Origin: Candidatus Equinaster intestinalis
Lineage (GTDB): Bacteria; Bacillota_A; Clostridia; Oscillospirales; Acutalibacteraceae
Direction: 5' to 3'
Assembly (NCBI GenBank): GCA_018065375.1
Contig: JAGHTJ010000165.1
Location: 1-16,384 of the forward strand
Length of the DNA: 16,384 bases
A program made the translations under genes and the position numbers. This document shows, piece by piece, positions 1 through 8,812 of the stretch (its first letter is position 1; every line of letters begins with the position of its first letter). The notes under the pieces were generated by a model. It did not search any database and was not told where the DNA came from. It was given only the letters and a program-made list of their open reading frames with translations.

Positions 1-1661
1 ATATTGATTATTCATTTGAAACCGCTTCAAAGACGGAAAACGCAAATCGCAAAATCTTAATTGGACCAATTGATTGCGACATTACAAAACCTTTCTTGAA
101 CGTTTCCGAAAACGAATATATATTAAACTCAGATTTAAGCGGCAACATAATTATTTTCGGACAAAATTCGGAACAAACAACAAATGCATTCAATGAATTT
201 ATCAAAAGATATATCCCTTACTACTTGAATTCTGTTTGGAAATTAAATATTCCTGAATATATAGGCGGAAAACGAGCTTCAAACGTATACAATTGCGGCG
301 GCGGACTTGATCTCGAAAACGATCCTTCAAGTTATATGCAAATAATTAACGATACTTCCCGTGAACAATTTGATAATTATATCACCACCCTATCCAAAAA
401 CGGATATAAAGAAATTTCCAATAACTGCTCAATAAACAATTTATATGTTCAGTACTATAACTCTCAAAACAATCGTTTAGTGTATGCATATTATATTGAT
501 AGTTTGAAACAAGCAAACATTATTGAAGATACAACCAGTATACCCAAAAATGAATTTGAATATTTTTCCTCAGATGACGAAGTTAATATCTATCAATACG
601 CTATGATGTACAATAGAAACGGAAATGGTGATTTTGTCGGTGATTCTTATCCAAATTGCGGTATGTTTTACATTATTAAATCAGCCGATAATCGTTTGTT
701 TTTAATAGATGGCGGAGATAAAAAACAGGCTACCGATAAAGCTACTAAAGAACTATATAAATTTTTGCATGAGATAACAGGAAAACAGGAAGATGAAAAA
801 ATAGATATCGCATGTTGGTTTTTAACTCATGCTCATCAAGATCATTATAGTTTTGTTGATAAACTAATAAATCTTTTTCCACCCGAAAAGCTCAATATCG
901 AAAGAATAATGTGCAATATTCCAACCGATACAGATTTTGAATTGGGTGAAAAAATTAAAAAAAATTACACTAATGTAAAATTTATCAAATTACATACAGG
1001 TCAAAAACTTTCTCTTGGAAATATTAAAATTGAAGTGCTGTTTACTCACGAAGATTATGTTGACAACTTTTTCGGAACTTCAATAATAAACGATTTTAAC
1101 AACACTTCGACCGTATTAAAACTTTTTATTAACGGTAAAACTATGATTATTTCAGGCGATTGGGGTGGATGTGATACCACAGAACCTGTCGAGTATTCTC
1201 GTGGACTAAACCGTATGATGGCAATGCATACAAACCACCTAATAAACAATTTAAAAAGCGATATTTTACAGGTATCTCATCATGCTTTAAATCCATATAT
1301 GGATTCTTATAACAGCTCTGTATCAGCAAAATATGCTTTTGTTCCTGCGGCAGATGTCAAATTAGAGCAACAAGCACATCCTAATGTTGTAAATGTTAAT
1401 ATCAATCAAATTCAAAAATATGGCTGTAATCCTGAAAATATATATTTTGCAAGCCGTTATATTTACTGCCTAAATATATCAAAAAACGGTAAAATAAATA
1501 TTGCGGTTGATAATATTCGCGGAGCAGATACAGGCGATAACGTTATAACCAAAAATATGATTGAGCAAGATTATATTAATGATACACTTAAAGCATATAA
1601 CGCATATCGCGTTCCTTTAAAACAAGAGTTTTTAAATTGGAAAAAAATTCATTCAAAGTGA
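1..1661 (+). CDS. Metallo-beta-lactamase-fold hydrolase, 5'-truncated by window edge
   Basis: The reading frame is open from base 3 and no start codon with a ribosome binding site is visible, so the gene begins left of the window. The TTG at 96 is an internal Leu codon. Numbering from that codon, the MBL metal-binding motif THAHQDH has H245, H247, D249 and H250. Further ligand candidates are D355 in SGDW, H395/H396 in SHHALN and H428 in AHPNV. This is the order expected of an MBL-fold hydrolase of the ComEC/Rec2-associated type. About 190 residues before the MBL fold match no domain I recognise. They are rich in Asn and Tyr. I see no signal peptide or membrane segment in the visible part. The substrate is unknown. 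The gene is clearly richer in A+T than its neighbours (16 G/C in the 60 bases 421-480, against 37 in 3061-3120), which suggests a different origin. No hairpin terminator separates it from murI, 40 bases downstream. Confidence 0.85.
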   Translation, partial: IDYSFETASKTENANRKILIGPIDCDITKPFLNVSENEYILNSDLSGNIIIFGQNSEQTTNAFNEFIKRYIPYYLNSVWKLNIPEYIGGKRASNVYNCGGGLDLENDPSSYMQIINDTSREQFDNYITTLSKNGYKEISNNCSINNLYVQYYNSQNNRLVYAYYIDSLKQANIIEDTTSIPKNEFEYFSSDDEVNIYQYAMMYNRNGNGDFVGDSYPNCGMFYIIKSADNRLFLIDGGDKKQATDKATKELYKFLHEITGKQEDEKIDIACWFLTHAHQDHYSFVDKLINLFPPEKLNIERIMCNIPTDTDFELGEKIKKNYTNVKFIKLHTGQKLSLGNIKIEVLFTHEDYVDNFFGTSIINDFNNTSTVLKLFINGKTMIISGDWGGCDTTEPVEYSRGLNRMMAMHTNHLINNLKSDILQVSHHALNPYMDSYNSSVSAKYAFVPAADVKLEQQAHPNVVNVNINQIQKYGCNPENIYFASRYIYCLNISKNGKINIAVDNIRGADTGDNVITKNMIEQDYINDTLKAYNAYRVPLKQEFLNWKKIHSK

Positions 1662-1701
1662 TATATTAAAATTTTTTCTATACTAAAGGAGTTGGTCTTG
1701 A

Positions 1702-2520
1702 GTGGCTGACAACAGACCTATCGGTATTTTCGATTCGGGGCTCGGCGGTCTTACGGTTATGAAAGAAATCGTAAAACTGCTTCCAAACGAAAATATTATA
1801 TATTTCGGCGATACCGGCAGAGTACCTTACGGCACGCGAAGCCGCAACACAATCAGAAAATATGCCGTTCAGGACGAAAACTTTTTACTGAAGCACTCGG
1901 TAAAAATCATCGTTGCCGCCTGCGGTACGGTAAGCGCAGTTGCCGCGGACACCGGAAAGGCTTTGCCCGTTCCGTTTTTTGAGGTTATTTCTACTGCGGC
2001 GCAGTCTGCCGTATCCGCTACAAAAAACGGTAAAATCGGAGTTATCGGAACCCCCGCAACCATTTCAAGCGGTGAACACGCCAAAAAGATTAAAGTTCTG
2101 CTACCCTCTGCCGAAATCTTTATGGAGAGCTGCCCCCTATTCGTTCCGCTTGTTGAGGAGGGACTTTTCAGCGAAAGTGACCCGGTAGTTTTAGAAACTG
2201 CAACAAGATATTTAGAGCCATTAAAGCAAAACGGCATTGATACTCTTGTTCTCGGTTGCACCCACTATCCCCTGCTTGCCCCGGTTATCAGCAAAGTAAT
2301 GGGTGAAGAAGTAAAGCTTATAAACATGGGTGAAGCCGCCGCAATTTCAATTAAAGATTTTCTTACAGAAAACGGTATGTTATGCGATAATTTTGGAAAT
2401 GCTACTCATAAGTTTTTCGTCAGCGATATGACAGAATCCTTCGGCGAGGTCGCAAATCTTTTACTCGGCGAAAAAATCAGCGAAAACAATGCAGAACAGG
2501 TGGACATTAACAGCTTATGA
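1702..2520 (+). CDS. murI: Glutamate racemase
   Basis: Cofactor-independent racemase that converts L- to D-glutamate for peptidoglycan precursors in the cytoplasm. The protein has 272 residues, normal for the family. The signature DSGLGGLTV starts at D11/S12, FGDT and PYG follow at 35-44, the first catalytic Cys is C74 in AACGTVSA, and the second is C186 in LGCTHYP with H188 beside it. Both catalytic cysteines are therefore present. The family consensus around the first Cys is CNTAS, so Asn75 is replaced by Gly here and Ala77 by Val. The start is GTG at 1702, placed by the ribosome binding site AAAGGAG at 1685-1691. The stop codon overlaps the ATG of the next gene, so translation is probably coupled. 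Next to argS, this forms a housekeeping operon rather than a D-amino-acid resistance island. Confidence 0.95.
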   Translation: MADNRPIGIFDSGLGGLTVMKEIVKLLPNENIIYFGDTGRVPYGTRSRNTIRKYAVQDENFLLKHSVKIIVAACGTVSAVAADTGKALPVPFFEVISTAAQSAVSATKNGKIGVIGTPATISSGEHAKKIKVLLPSAEIFMESCPLFVPLVEEGLFSESDPVVLETATRYLEPLKQNGIDTLVLGCTHYPLLAPVISKVMGEEVKLINMGEAAAISIKDFLTENGMLCDNFGNATHKFFVSDMTESFGEVANLLLGEKISENNAEQVDINSL

Positions 2521-2939
2521 ACGATGTAATAATTGATATAAAAAGCAGGCAGTTATCCGCCGATAATGATAACTCCATAGAGCTCACCACACATGGCAGA
2601 CTGCTCGAAAAGGACGGCAAGCTTATGCTTTCCTATGACGACAGCCAAACCATCAAAAATTCAAAAATAAAAACCACAATACACGCCGACGGTGAAAAGC
2701 TTACCCTTATGCGAAGCGGAGCGATTGAGAGCCGTTTGGTGGTTGAGCAAGGCAAACGTCACCGTTGTTTTTACAATATACCGCAGGGCGAGTTGATGCT
2801 CGGCATATATGGCGAAGAGGTTAAAAACCGCCTCAAGGCTGACGGCGGCTATCTCAAAATGAAATACAACATTGATATAAACAATGATTTTTTAAGCGAA
2901 AATATAGTTGAAATTAAAGTAAGAAAGGTTGAAAACTAA
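2517..2939 (+). CDS. DUF1934 family protein (YwiB-like)
   Basis: A 140-residue soluble protein with alternating beta strands, for example ELTTHGRLLEKDGKLMLSYD near 23-42 and LTLMRSGAIESRLVVEQG near 62-79, then YNIPQGELMLGIYG and KMKYNIDIN. This pattern and the position directly before argS fit the DUF1934/YwiB family, a calycin-like small beta barrel whose function has not been established. In Bacillus subtilis ywiB also sits beside argS. The ATG at 2517 overlaps the murI stop in the arrangement ATGA, with a modest AGGTGGA at 2498-2504 upstream. The stop codon touches the argS ATG. The constant linkage suggests a role tied to translation or the cell wall, but that is inference. No signal peptide or membrane segment is seen. 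Confidence 0.8.
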   Translation: MNDVIIDIKSRQLSADNDNSIELTTHGRLLEKDGKLMLSYDDSQTIKNSKIKTTIHADGEKLTLMRSGAIESRLVVEQGKRHRCFYNIPQGELMLGIYGEEVKNRLKADGGYLKMKYNIDINNDFLSENIVEIKVRKVEN

Positions 2940-4625
2940 ATGCCAAAAGTAGTTGAAAACGGAAAGAAGCAAATTGAAAAGGTAATTCTTTCCGCCGCAG
3001 ATAAAGCGATTAAAAACGGCTTATTGCCCGAAGCACAGCTCGGAAAGTTTACGGTAGAGGTTCCCGCCAACCGTGAGCACGGTGATTACGCGGTAAACGC
3101 GGCTCTCGTTTGGGCGAAGGCATTTCACAATGCTCCCCGCAAAATTGCCGAAATACTTACCGAAAATGCCGAGCTTGCAGATACTTATATTGATAAGTTT
3201 GAAATTGCGGGCCCCGGATTTATAAACTTTTACCTTTCGGATAAATATTATGCCGATATAATTACCGAAATTGATGATGAGGGCGAAAACTTCGGCAGAA
3301 GCGATTACGGTGAAGGCAAGCGTGTTTTGGTTGAGTTTGTTTCAGCCAATCCTACAGGTCCGATGCACATTGGTAACGCCCGCGGCGGTGCTTTAGGCGA
3401 CTGCCTTGCAGCAACACTTGATGCGGCAGGATACAATGTAGAGCGTGAGTTTTACATAAACGATGCCGGAAATCAGATTAACAAATTCGGTTTATCTTTA
3501 GACCTGCGTTATCAGCAGATTTTTGACAGCTCTGTTGAAATGCCCGAGGATTCATACCATGGTGCAGACATTATCGCTCACGCTGAAAACTTTGCAAAAA
3601 TTCACGGTAATTCTTATCTTGAAAAAAGCGAAGAAGAACGCAGAAAGGCTCTTGTAGAGTTTGCTCTGCCCAAAAACATTCAGGGTCTACACGATGATTT
3701 GCTTAAATACAGAATTGAATACAACACATGGTTTAAGGAAAGCTCGCTTCACGCTTCGGGTGAAACCAAGCGAATTATTGAGCTTTTAAAGCAAAGCGGC
3801 CACACCTACGAAAGCGAAGATGCGCTGTGGTTTAAGGGCAGTGATTTCGGCAGTGACGATTTCGTTTTAGTACGTTCAAACGGTGTTCCCACCTACGTTG
3901 TACCCGATATTGCCTACCACTACAACAAGCTTGTAACAAGAAATTTTGACAAGGCTATCGACATTTTAGGTGCCGACCATCACGGTTACGTTCCGCGTCT
4001 TAAGGGTGCGCTCACGGCGCTCGGAGTTGATGCTGACAGACTTGATGTTGTTTTAATGCAGATGGTAAGACTGGTACGTGACGGCGAAGTAATAAAGGCT
4101 TCAAAACGTTCCGGCAAGGCAATTACCCTTGTAACGCTCCTCGATGAGGTTCCGATAGATGCGGCAAGATTTTTCTTCAATCTGCGTGAAGCCAACAGCC
4201 ATTTCGATTTTGATTTGGATTTGGCGGTTGAGCAGTCGAGCCAAAACCCGGTTTATTATGTTCAGTATGCTTATGCGAGAATTTGCAGTATTATGAGAAA
4301 TCTCGAGGCGGACGGAATAAAGCTTCGCACCCCCACAGCCGATGAGCTTGCATTGCTCACAACCCCCGAAGAGCGCGAGCTTGTAATTAAGCTCTCTACC
4401 CTGCCCGGCGAAATCATTTCGGCGGCAAAAAGCTATGACCCTTCAAAGCTCACCCATTACGTTACCGAGCTTGCAACACTTTTCCACAAGTTCTATAACG
4501 CCTGCAGGGTCAGAGGCATTGAAGAACCGCTGATGTGCGCACGTGTAATGCTCTGTAAGGTTACCGGCATTGCGATTAAAAATGTGCTTACAATGATGAA
4601 AATTGATGCACCGGAAAGTATGTAA
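2940..4625 (+). CDS. argS: Arginyl-tRNA synthetase
   Basis: Class I aminoacyl-tRNA synthetase that charges tRNA-Arg using ATP. Its 561 residues are a normal length. The N-terminal additional domain covers roughly residues 1-110 and contains EVPANREHGDYAVNAAL. The catalytic domain follows with FVSANPTGPMHIGNARG, where HIGN (143-146) is the HIGH motif, and GADHHGYVPRLKGAL. The loop KASKRSG at 386-392 stands in for KMSKS. The DALR-type anticodon-binding domain occupies the C terminus (QYAYARICSIMRN onward) and ends in the usual short MKIDAPESM. The ATG at 2940 follows the previous stop directly, with AAAGG at 2924-2928 inside the upstream gene. It is the last gene of the murI operon and is followed by a strong hairpin terminator. 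Confidence 0.97.
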   Translation: MPKVVENGKKQIEKVILSAADKAIKNGLLPEAQLGKFTVEVPANREHGDYAVNAALVWAKAFHNAPRKIAEILTENAELADTYIDKFEIAGPGFINFYLSDKYYADIITEIDDEGENFGRSDYGEGKRVLVEFVSANPTGPMHIGNARGGALGDCLAATLDAAGYNVEREFYINDAGNQINKFGLSLDLRYQQIFDSSVEMPEDSYHGADIIAHAENFAKIHGNSYLEKSEEERRKALVEFALPKNIQGLHDDLLKYRIEYNTWFKESSLHASGETKRIIELLKQSGHTYESEDALWFKGSDFGSDDFVLVRSNGVPTYVVPDIAYHYNKLVTRNFDKAIDILGADHHGYVPRLKGALTALGVDADRLDVVLMQMVRLVRDGEVIKASKRSGKAITLVTLLDEVPIDAARFFFNLREANSHFDFDLDLAVEQSSQNPVYYVQYAYARICSIMRNLEADGIKLRTPTADELALLTTPEERELVIKLSTLPGEIISAAKSYDPSKLTHYVTELATLFHKFYNACRVRGIEEPLMCARVMLCKVTGIAIKNVLTMMKIDAPESM

Positions 4626-4641
4626 ATAACCGTATAATAAT

Positions 4642-4670
4642 TCCCTCCCGAGGTTTTCTTTCGGGAGGGA
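4642..4670. terminator. Bidirectional hairpin terminator between argS and uvrB
   Basis: TCCCTCCCGA (4642-4651) and TCGGGAGGGA (4661-4670) form a perfect 10-base-pair, GC-rich stem with a 9-base loop. A T-rich but interrupted run (TAATTTTATTTG) follows on the plus strand. It lies 17 bases after the argS stop and 19 bases before the end of uvrB, which reads toward it, so it can serve both convergent genes. Confidence 0.85.
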
Positions 4671-4688
4671 TAATTTTATTTGTAGATA

Positions 4689-6647
4689 TTACTTTTTACC
4701 CTTTAAGGCATTTATTTTATCACGCAGATATGCCGCGTGCTCAAATTCGAGCATTTTTGCCGCTTCTTTCATTTCTGCGGTAAGTTTTGCAATGATTTTT
4801 TCCTTTTCGGCTCTCGGCAGTTTGCTCAAGTTCTTATCCGTATCGGCAGGCTTGCTCATTTCAATAATTTCGCGAACATCTTTTACTATAGTTTTCGGCA
4901 CTATTCCGTTTGCCTTATTATAAGAATCTTGAATACTGCGGCGGCGCTCGGTTTCACGAATGGCATTTTCCATTGAGCGCGTTACAGTATCGGCATACAT
5001 AATAACCGCGCCCTCGGAGTTTCTCGCCGCTCTGCCTACCGTTTGAATAAGGGAGGTTTCACTGCGTAAAAAGCCCTCTTTATCGGCATCTAAAATCGCC
5101 ACAAGGGAAACCTCGGGAATATCGAGTCCCTCACGAAGCAGATTTATTCCTACGAGCACATCGAATTCTCCAAGCCGCAAATCGCGGATAATCTGCATAC
5201 GCTCAATCGTATCTATATCGTAATGCATATAGCGGACCTTTATATCCAGATTATCAAGATAATCGGTTAAATCCTCCGCCATTTTTTTGGTAAGCGTTGT
5301 AACAAGAACACGCTGTTTTTTGGCGACCCGAATATTTATTTCCGAAACCAAATCGTCTATCTGACCTTCGCTCGGTTTTACGGTGATTTTCGGGTCTAAA
5401 AGTCCGGTAGGCCGAATAACCTGCTCTACTATCTGCGCCGCCTTTTCTTTTTCAAAATCGGCAGGTGTTGCCGATACGAAAATCGCCTGATTTATATGGC
5501 GGTAAAATTCATCAAAATTAAGCGGACGGTTATCAAATGCTGACGGCAAACGAAATCCGTATTCAACAAGGTTTTCTTTTCTGCCTCTGTCACCTCCGAA
5601 CATACCTCTTACCTGTGGTAGAGTTACGTGTGATTCATCAACAAAGAGCAGAAAATCATCGGGGAAATAATCAAGCAAGGTAAAAGGAATACTGCCTGCC
5701 GGTCTGCCCGATAGCACCCTCGAATAGTTTTCAACACCCTTGCAGGTACCGATTTCTCGCAGCATTTCTATATCGTATTCGGTGCGCTGACGTATGCGCT
5801 GTGCCTCAATCAGTTTACCGTTATCGGTAAAGAATTTTACGCGTTCCTCCATCTCGTTTTCGAGATTTTTGAGGGCGTCTTGCATTTTATCCGGCGGGGT
5901 TATATAGTGCGACGCGGGATAAATCGCAACATGGTTCATAGTTGCTTTCAACTCGCCGGTAAGAACGTTTATTTCGCAGATACGGTCAATTTCATCGCCG
6001 AAAAACTCAATGCGAATCGCCGTACCGTAAGAATACGCGGGATAAACCTCAACGGTATCTCCCCTTACCCTGAACTTATTACGCACAAAATTTATATCAT
6101 TTCTTTCATACTGCAAATCCACAAGCTTACGTATAAGCTCATCACGGTTTTTCTCCATTCCCGTACGAAGCGAAATAACCATACTGCGGTAGTCAATCGG
6201 GTTGCCGAGCGAATAAATGCAGGAAACCGAAGCAACGATTATAACGTCCCGCCGCTCGGAAAGAGCGCAGGTTGCGCTATGGCGAAGCTTATCAATTTCA
6301 TCATTTATCGCCGAATCTTTTTCTATATAAGTATCGCTCCCCGGTATATATGCCTCGGGCTGGTAATAATCGTAGTAGGAAACAAAATATTCAACCGCGT
6401 TTTCGGGGAAGAATTCTTTAAATTCCGAGCAAAGTTGTGCGGCGAGGGTTTTATTGTGTGCTAAAACGAGGGTGGGACGGTTTACTTTTTCAATAATATT
6501 CGCCATTGTAAAGGTCTTACCCGAGCCGGTGACACCGAGTAGTACTTGTTCCTTATCACCGCGCAAAACTCCCTGCGCCAGCTTTTCTATAGCCTGCGGT
6601 TGGTCGCCGGTAGGCTTAAATTTTGAAACAAGCTTAAATTTATCCAC
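4689..6647 (-). CDS. uvrB: Excinuclease ABC subunit B
   Basis: Helicase-like damage-verification subunit of nucleotide excision repair, which receives DNA from UvrA and recruits UvrC. Numbering from the chosen start, Walker A is GVTGSGKT (38-45), the beta-hairpin region [17 protein letters not shown] covers about 91-107, and the DESH box is at about 337-340. Motifs V and VI appear as [13 protein letters not shown] and [13 protein letters not shown] coiled-coil domain ([19 protein letters not shown]) closes the protein and would contact UvrC. The frame is open to a GTG at 6665, but AAAGGGGGAG (6653-6662) then falls inside the coding part. Read as a ribosome binding site, it points to GTG 6647, giving 652 residues starting (M)DKFKLVSKF. 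uvrA and uvrC are not in the window. It lies 120 bases downstream of nadE, and a possible LexA box lies in that gap. Confidence 0.95.
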   Translation of the reverse strand: MDKFKLVSKFKPTGDQPQAIEKLAQGVLRGDKEQVLLGVTGSGKTFTMANIIEKVNRPTLVLAHNKTLAAQLCSEFKEFFPENAVEYFVSYYDYYQPEAYIPGSDTYIEKDSAINDEIDKLRHSATCALSERRDVIIVASVSCIYSLGNPIDYRSMVISLRTGMEKNRDELIRKLVDLQYERNDINFVRNKFRVRGDTVEVYPAYSYGTAIRIEFFGDEIDRICEINVLTGELKATMNHVAIYPASHYITPPDKMQDALKNLENEMEERVKFFTDNGKLIEAQRIRQRTEYDIEMLREIGTCKGVENYSRVLSGRPAGSIPFTLLDYFPDDFLLFVDESHVTLPQVRGMFGGDRGRKENLVEYGFRLPSAFDNRPLNFDEFYRHINQAIFVSATPADFEKEKAAQIVEQVIRPTGLLDPKITVKPSEGQIDDLVSEINIRVAKKQRVLVTTLTKKMAEDLTDYLDNLDIKVRYMHYDIDTIERMQIIRDLRLGEFDVLVGINLLREGLDIPEVSLVAILDADKEGFLRSETSLIQTVGRAARNSEGAVIMYADTVTRSMENAIRETERRRSIQDSYNKANGIVPKTIVKDVREIIEMSKPADTDKNLSKLPRAEKEKIIAKLTAEMKEAAKMLEFEHAAYLRDKINALKGKK

Positions 6648-6707
6648 ACACACTCCCCCTTTCACAATTTTACTGCGATAACCTATCAGCCTTTTAAAAT
6701 ATATTTA

Positions 6708-6721
6708 GGACCTTTTGTTCT
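6708..6721 (-). promoter_or_regulatory. Candidate LexA/DinR operator upstream of uvrB
   Basis: On the minus strand this reads AGAACAAAAGGTCC. The Gram-positive SOS box is CGAACRNRYGTTYC, so one half-site (GAAC) is intact and the other (GGTC in place of GTTC) has one change, with three mismatches over 14 positions. It lies about 60 bases upstream of the uvrB start. The 17 bases before a weak -10-like TATATT cover most of it, which would suit a repressor site. uvrB is an SOS gene in Bacillus. The match is imperfect and the promoter around it is weak, so this is only a candidate. Confidence 0.35.
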
Positions 6722-6767
6722 TTAGAAGCCGCATATATTTATAAACGCTTTGTTTCAATCATATTTT

Positions 6768-7499
6768 TTAAATTCCCGGCATAAAAGACGGCATAAGTTT
6801 TAATTTGAAAAGGTTTTTCTTATGCTTATCGTCAATAAGTGCCTTTTTGTTTTTATCCTCAATTTTACCGGTACGGATATAGGTATCAAGCTCGGCATAG
6901 GTAAAACCGAGATTTTCCTCATCGGTTTTACCGCAAAGACCGTCAATCGGAACCTTATCGACCAAAACCTCGGGCAATCCCAATACTTTTCCGATTGCCT
7001 TAACCTCCTGCACCGTAAGATTTGAGCAAGGGCTGAAATCTCCTACGCTATCACCGTAGCGTGTAGAATATCCAACCCAATCCTCCGAAAGATTACAGGT
7101 ATTTGCAACCCTGCCGTTAAAGCTTTGTGCAACGGCATAAAGGGTTGTCATTCTAACCCTCGGCGGTATATTCGTTACACTTTGGTAAGACATCTCAAAG
7201 GGCATATTTTTATGAATTGCCTCAACGGTATCCTTGATATTTATTATAAAATGACGAATTCCGAGGTGCTCAACCAAAAGCTTGGCCATATCAATATCCG
7301 CCTGCTCGCCACAGGGCATCAAAACTCCGATTACACGGTCTTTTCCGAGCGCCTCAACACAGAGTGCCGCCACAATCGAGCTATCCTTACCGCCCGAAAT
7401 TCCGACAACTGCATTGCAGTCCTTACCGTTTTCCTCAAAAAAACGCCGAATCCATTTTACACAATCGTTTTTTATTCTTTCAGCATTAAATTCGTACAT
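6768..7499 (-). CDS. nadE: NAD(+) synthase, ammonia-dependent type
   Basis: Catalyses the last step of NAD synthesis: ATP-dependent amidation of nicotinic acid adenine dinucleotide. The pyrophosphatase-type P-loop is GISGGKDSS (33-41). Further family motifs are NTCNLSEDWVGYSTRYGDSVGDFSP, a variant of the usual GYFTKYGDGGAD region, and VPIDGLCGKTDEENLGFTYAELD near the end. The 243 residues contain the synthase domain only. There is no nitrilase-type glutaminase domain, so ammonia is the expected nitrogen donor. The ATG at 7499 follows GGAGG (7507-7511) at 7 bases. It lies 42 bases downstream of the FAD oxidoreductase on the same strand and is probably cotranscribed with it. No terminator is visible between it and uvrB. 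Confidence 0.93.
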   Translation of the reverse strand: MYEFNAERIKNDCVKWIRRFFEENGKDCNAVVGISGGKDSSIVAALCVEALGKDRVIGVLMPCGEQADIDMAKLLVEHLGIRHFIINIKDTVEAIHKNMPFEMSYQSVTNIPPRVRMTTLYAVAQSFNGRVANTCNLSEDWVGYSTRYGDSVGDFSPCSNLTVQEVKAIGKVLGLPEVLVDKVPIDGLCGKTDEENLGFTYAELDTYIRTGKIEDKNKKALIDDKHKKNLFKLKLMPSFMPGI

Positions 7500-7541
7500 A
7501 TTTTTACCTCCGTTAAAATATTAGTTTACCTATGTTGTAAG

Positions 7542-8750
7542 CTAATCCTTTATATGTAATTTTACTCCCGATTCTTTAAGCACTTTTTGAAGCTTTTCGA
7601 TACTGATTTTTGTAACATCATCACTCAAAGCTGCGGCGGTACCTGCCGCCTGCCCCGAAACGGCGCAAACCGGAATTGCTCGGGTTACATCCCACATCTC
7701 TTCGCCGGAAGAAATACATCTGCCGGCAACCGTAAGGTTTTTGATTTTTTCGCCATGCAGACAACCAAACGGCAATTCATAAATTACGCCTTTATTGCGC
7801 CAGTCAACAAACATTCCCACGCTATCTTCATATTCGGTATTTATTTCGGTAGCCTGCTGTTCGTATTTTCCGTTTATACGGCGTGTCATACGCAGCTGCG
7901 GAATACTTGCAACCGCCGTTACGGCATGGTCTGCACTTACCTTTCCTTTTTTAAGAAAATCGTTTAAAATATTGCCGTGCGCTTCAATGCTGAATTCGGT
8001 TAATTCGTCACTTTCAAGCCCCACATACCGCTTTGAAATTTTTTCATTTGCTCTTGCGATAATATCCTCTTCGGAATCTGAATCGGAAACCACATCGCTA
8101 AATCCCAGCATATTAAGTTTAAGATTTTCTCCGCTTTGCTCATAATACCAGGATGCTATCTTATTTCCGTTTTTGGTAGTCTTTGTTTTTTCACCGGCCA
8201 AAAGAGAAACCGCCGCATCTCCCGAAGCATCAACAACACTTTTTACTTTAACTGCAAAGGTATCGCTTCTGCCCGAAAGTATCAAATGAGTAATTTTTCC
8301 GTTTTCTGTAATTACATCATTAATGGAGGTTCCGTAAAGGATTTTAACACCGTTTTCAAGTAAAAGCTTTTCGGTGTTGATTGCAAAAATATTGGGGTCG
8401 TATTGCACTTCGTAACGGCCGTTAAGATTATCGGGCAACTCGCGTTTTTCCCATTTGCCTTTAAAATCTTTAACCGCCACAGTTCCGTTTTTTACGGATA
8501 ATTTCAGCAATTCTTCGGCAATACCGAAGCTTATTTGATGATTATTGCCATCGCTTATCGGAAGATAAATCGCAATAAGTCCGAGTGTTGCAAGACCGCC
8601 GAGTAAAAACTCTCGGTCGAAAAGCAGAACCTTGGCGCCGAGCCTTGCCGCGGCAAGAGCCGCAGAAATGCCCGCTACACCGCCTCCGCAGACGGCAACA
8701 TCGTATTCATCTTTAATTTCTATGCTTTTTTGAATTTTAATTTCTTCCAA
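7542..8750 (-). CDS. FAD-dependent oxidoreductase (FAD_oxidored family)
   Basis: A 402-residue flavoprotein. The N terminus carries a Rossmann dinucleotide-binding fold, YDVAVCGGGVAGISAALAAA, with GGGVAG at 22-27 and the acidic end of strand 2 at D45. A second FAD contact, SVVDASGDAAVSLLAGE, lies at 171-187, IPQLRMTRRING at 283-294 is typical of the family, and the C-terminal FAD motif VAGRCISSGEEMWDVTRAIP covers 341-360. This fits the FAD_oxidored group (PF12831-like), whose members often have no known substrate; none can be named here. The start is TTG at 8750, the only plausible initiator after the predicted promoter, with AGGGTG (8757-8762) upstream as a weak ribosome binding site. No signal peptide or membrane segment is seen. 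It heads a probable operon with nadE and is transcribed divergently from the acetyltransferase. Confidence 0.85.
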   Translation of the reverse strand: MEEIKIQKSIEIKDEYDVAVCGGGVAGISAALAAARLGAKVLLFDREFLLGGLATLGLIAIYLPISDGNNHQISFGIAEELLKLSVKNGTVAVKDFKGKWEKRELPDNLNGRYEVQYDPNIFAINTEKLLLENGVKILYGTSINDVITENGKITHLILSGRSDTFAVKVKSVVDASGDAAVSLLAGEKTKTTKNGNKIASWYYEQSGENLKLNMLGFSDVVSDSDSEEDIIARANEKISKRYVGLESDELTEFSIEAHGNILNDFLKKGKVSADHAVTAVASIPQLRMTRRINGKYEQQATEINTEYEDSVGMFVDWRNKGVIYELPFGCLHGEKIKNLTVAGRCISSGEEMWDVTRAIPVCAVSGQAAGTAAALSDDVTKISIEKLQKVLKESGVKLHIKD

Positions 8751-8783
8751 AACGCCACACCCTGCAATACTATTATTTAGATT

Positions 8784-8812
8784 ATTTTACCACATATTCG
8801 GTTATATTGCAA
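8784..8812 (-). promoter_or_regulatory. Promoter of the FAD oxidoreductase-nadE operon
   Basis: On the minus strand, TTGCAA (8812-8807), a 17-base spacer and TAAAAT (8789-8784) form a sigma-A-type promoter. A TG one base before the -10 (TGGTAAAAT) makes it an extended -10. A transcript would start near 8777, leaving a leader of about 27 bases before the TTG start. The -35 hexamer is the same DNA that serves the divergent plus-strand promoter. Confidence 0.65.

Noticed and set aside
96..98. TTG codon as the start of the MBL-fold gene.
   Set aside because: The frame is open and protein-like back to base 3, and there is no ribosome binding site before the TTG, so the gene is cut by the window edge.
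1679..1684. TATACT as a -10 box for a separate murI promoter.
   Set aside because: No acceptable -35 lies 16-18 bases upstream, and a start there would cut into the ribosome binding site. The murI promoter is left unassigned.
1869..2261. A 130-codon open frame antisense to murI.
   Set aside because: It overlaps the catalytic core of murI on the opposite strand and its protein has no recognisable features.
5880..6464. A 194-codon open frame on the plus strand opposite uvrB.
   Set aside because: It lies wholly antisense to highly conserved uvrB codons, resembles no protein family and has no ribosome binding site. It is a shadow frame.
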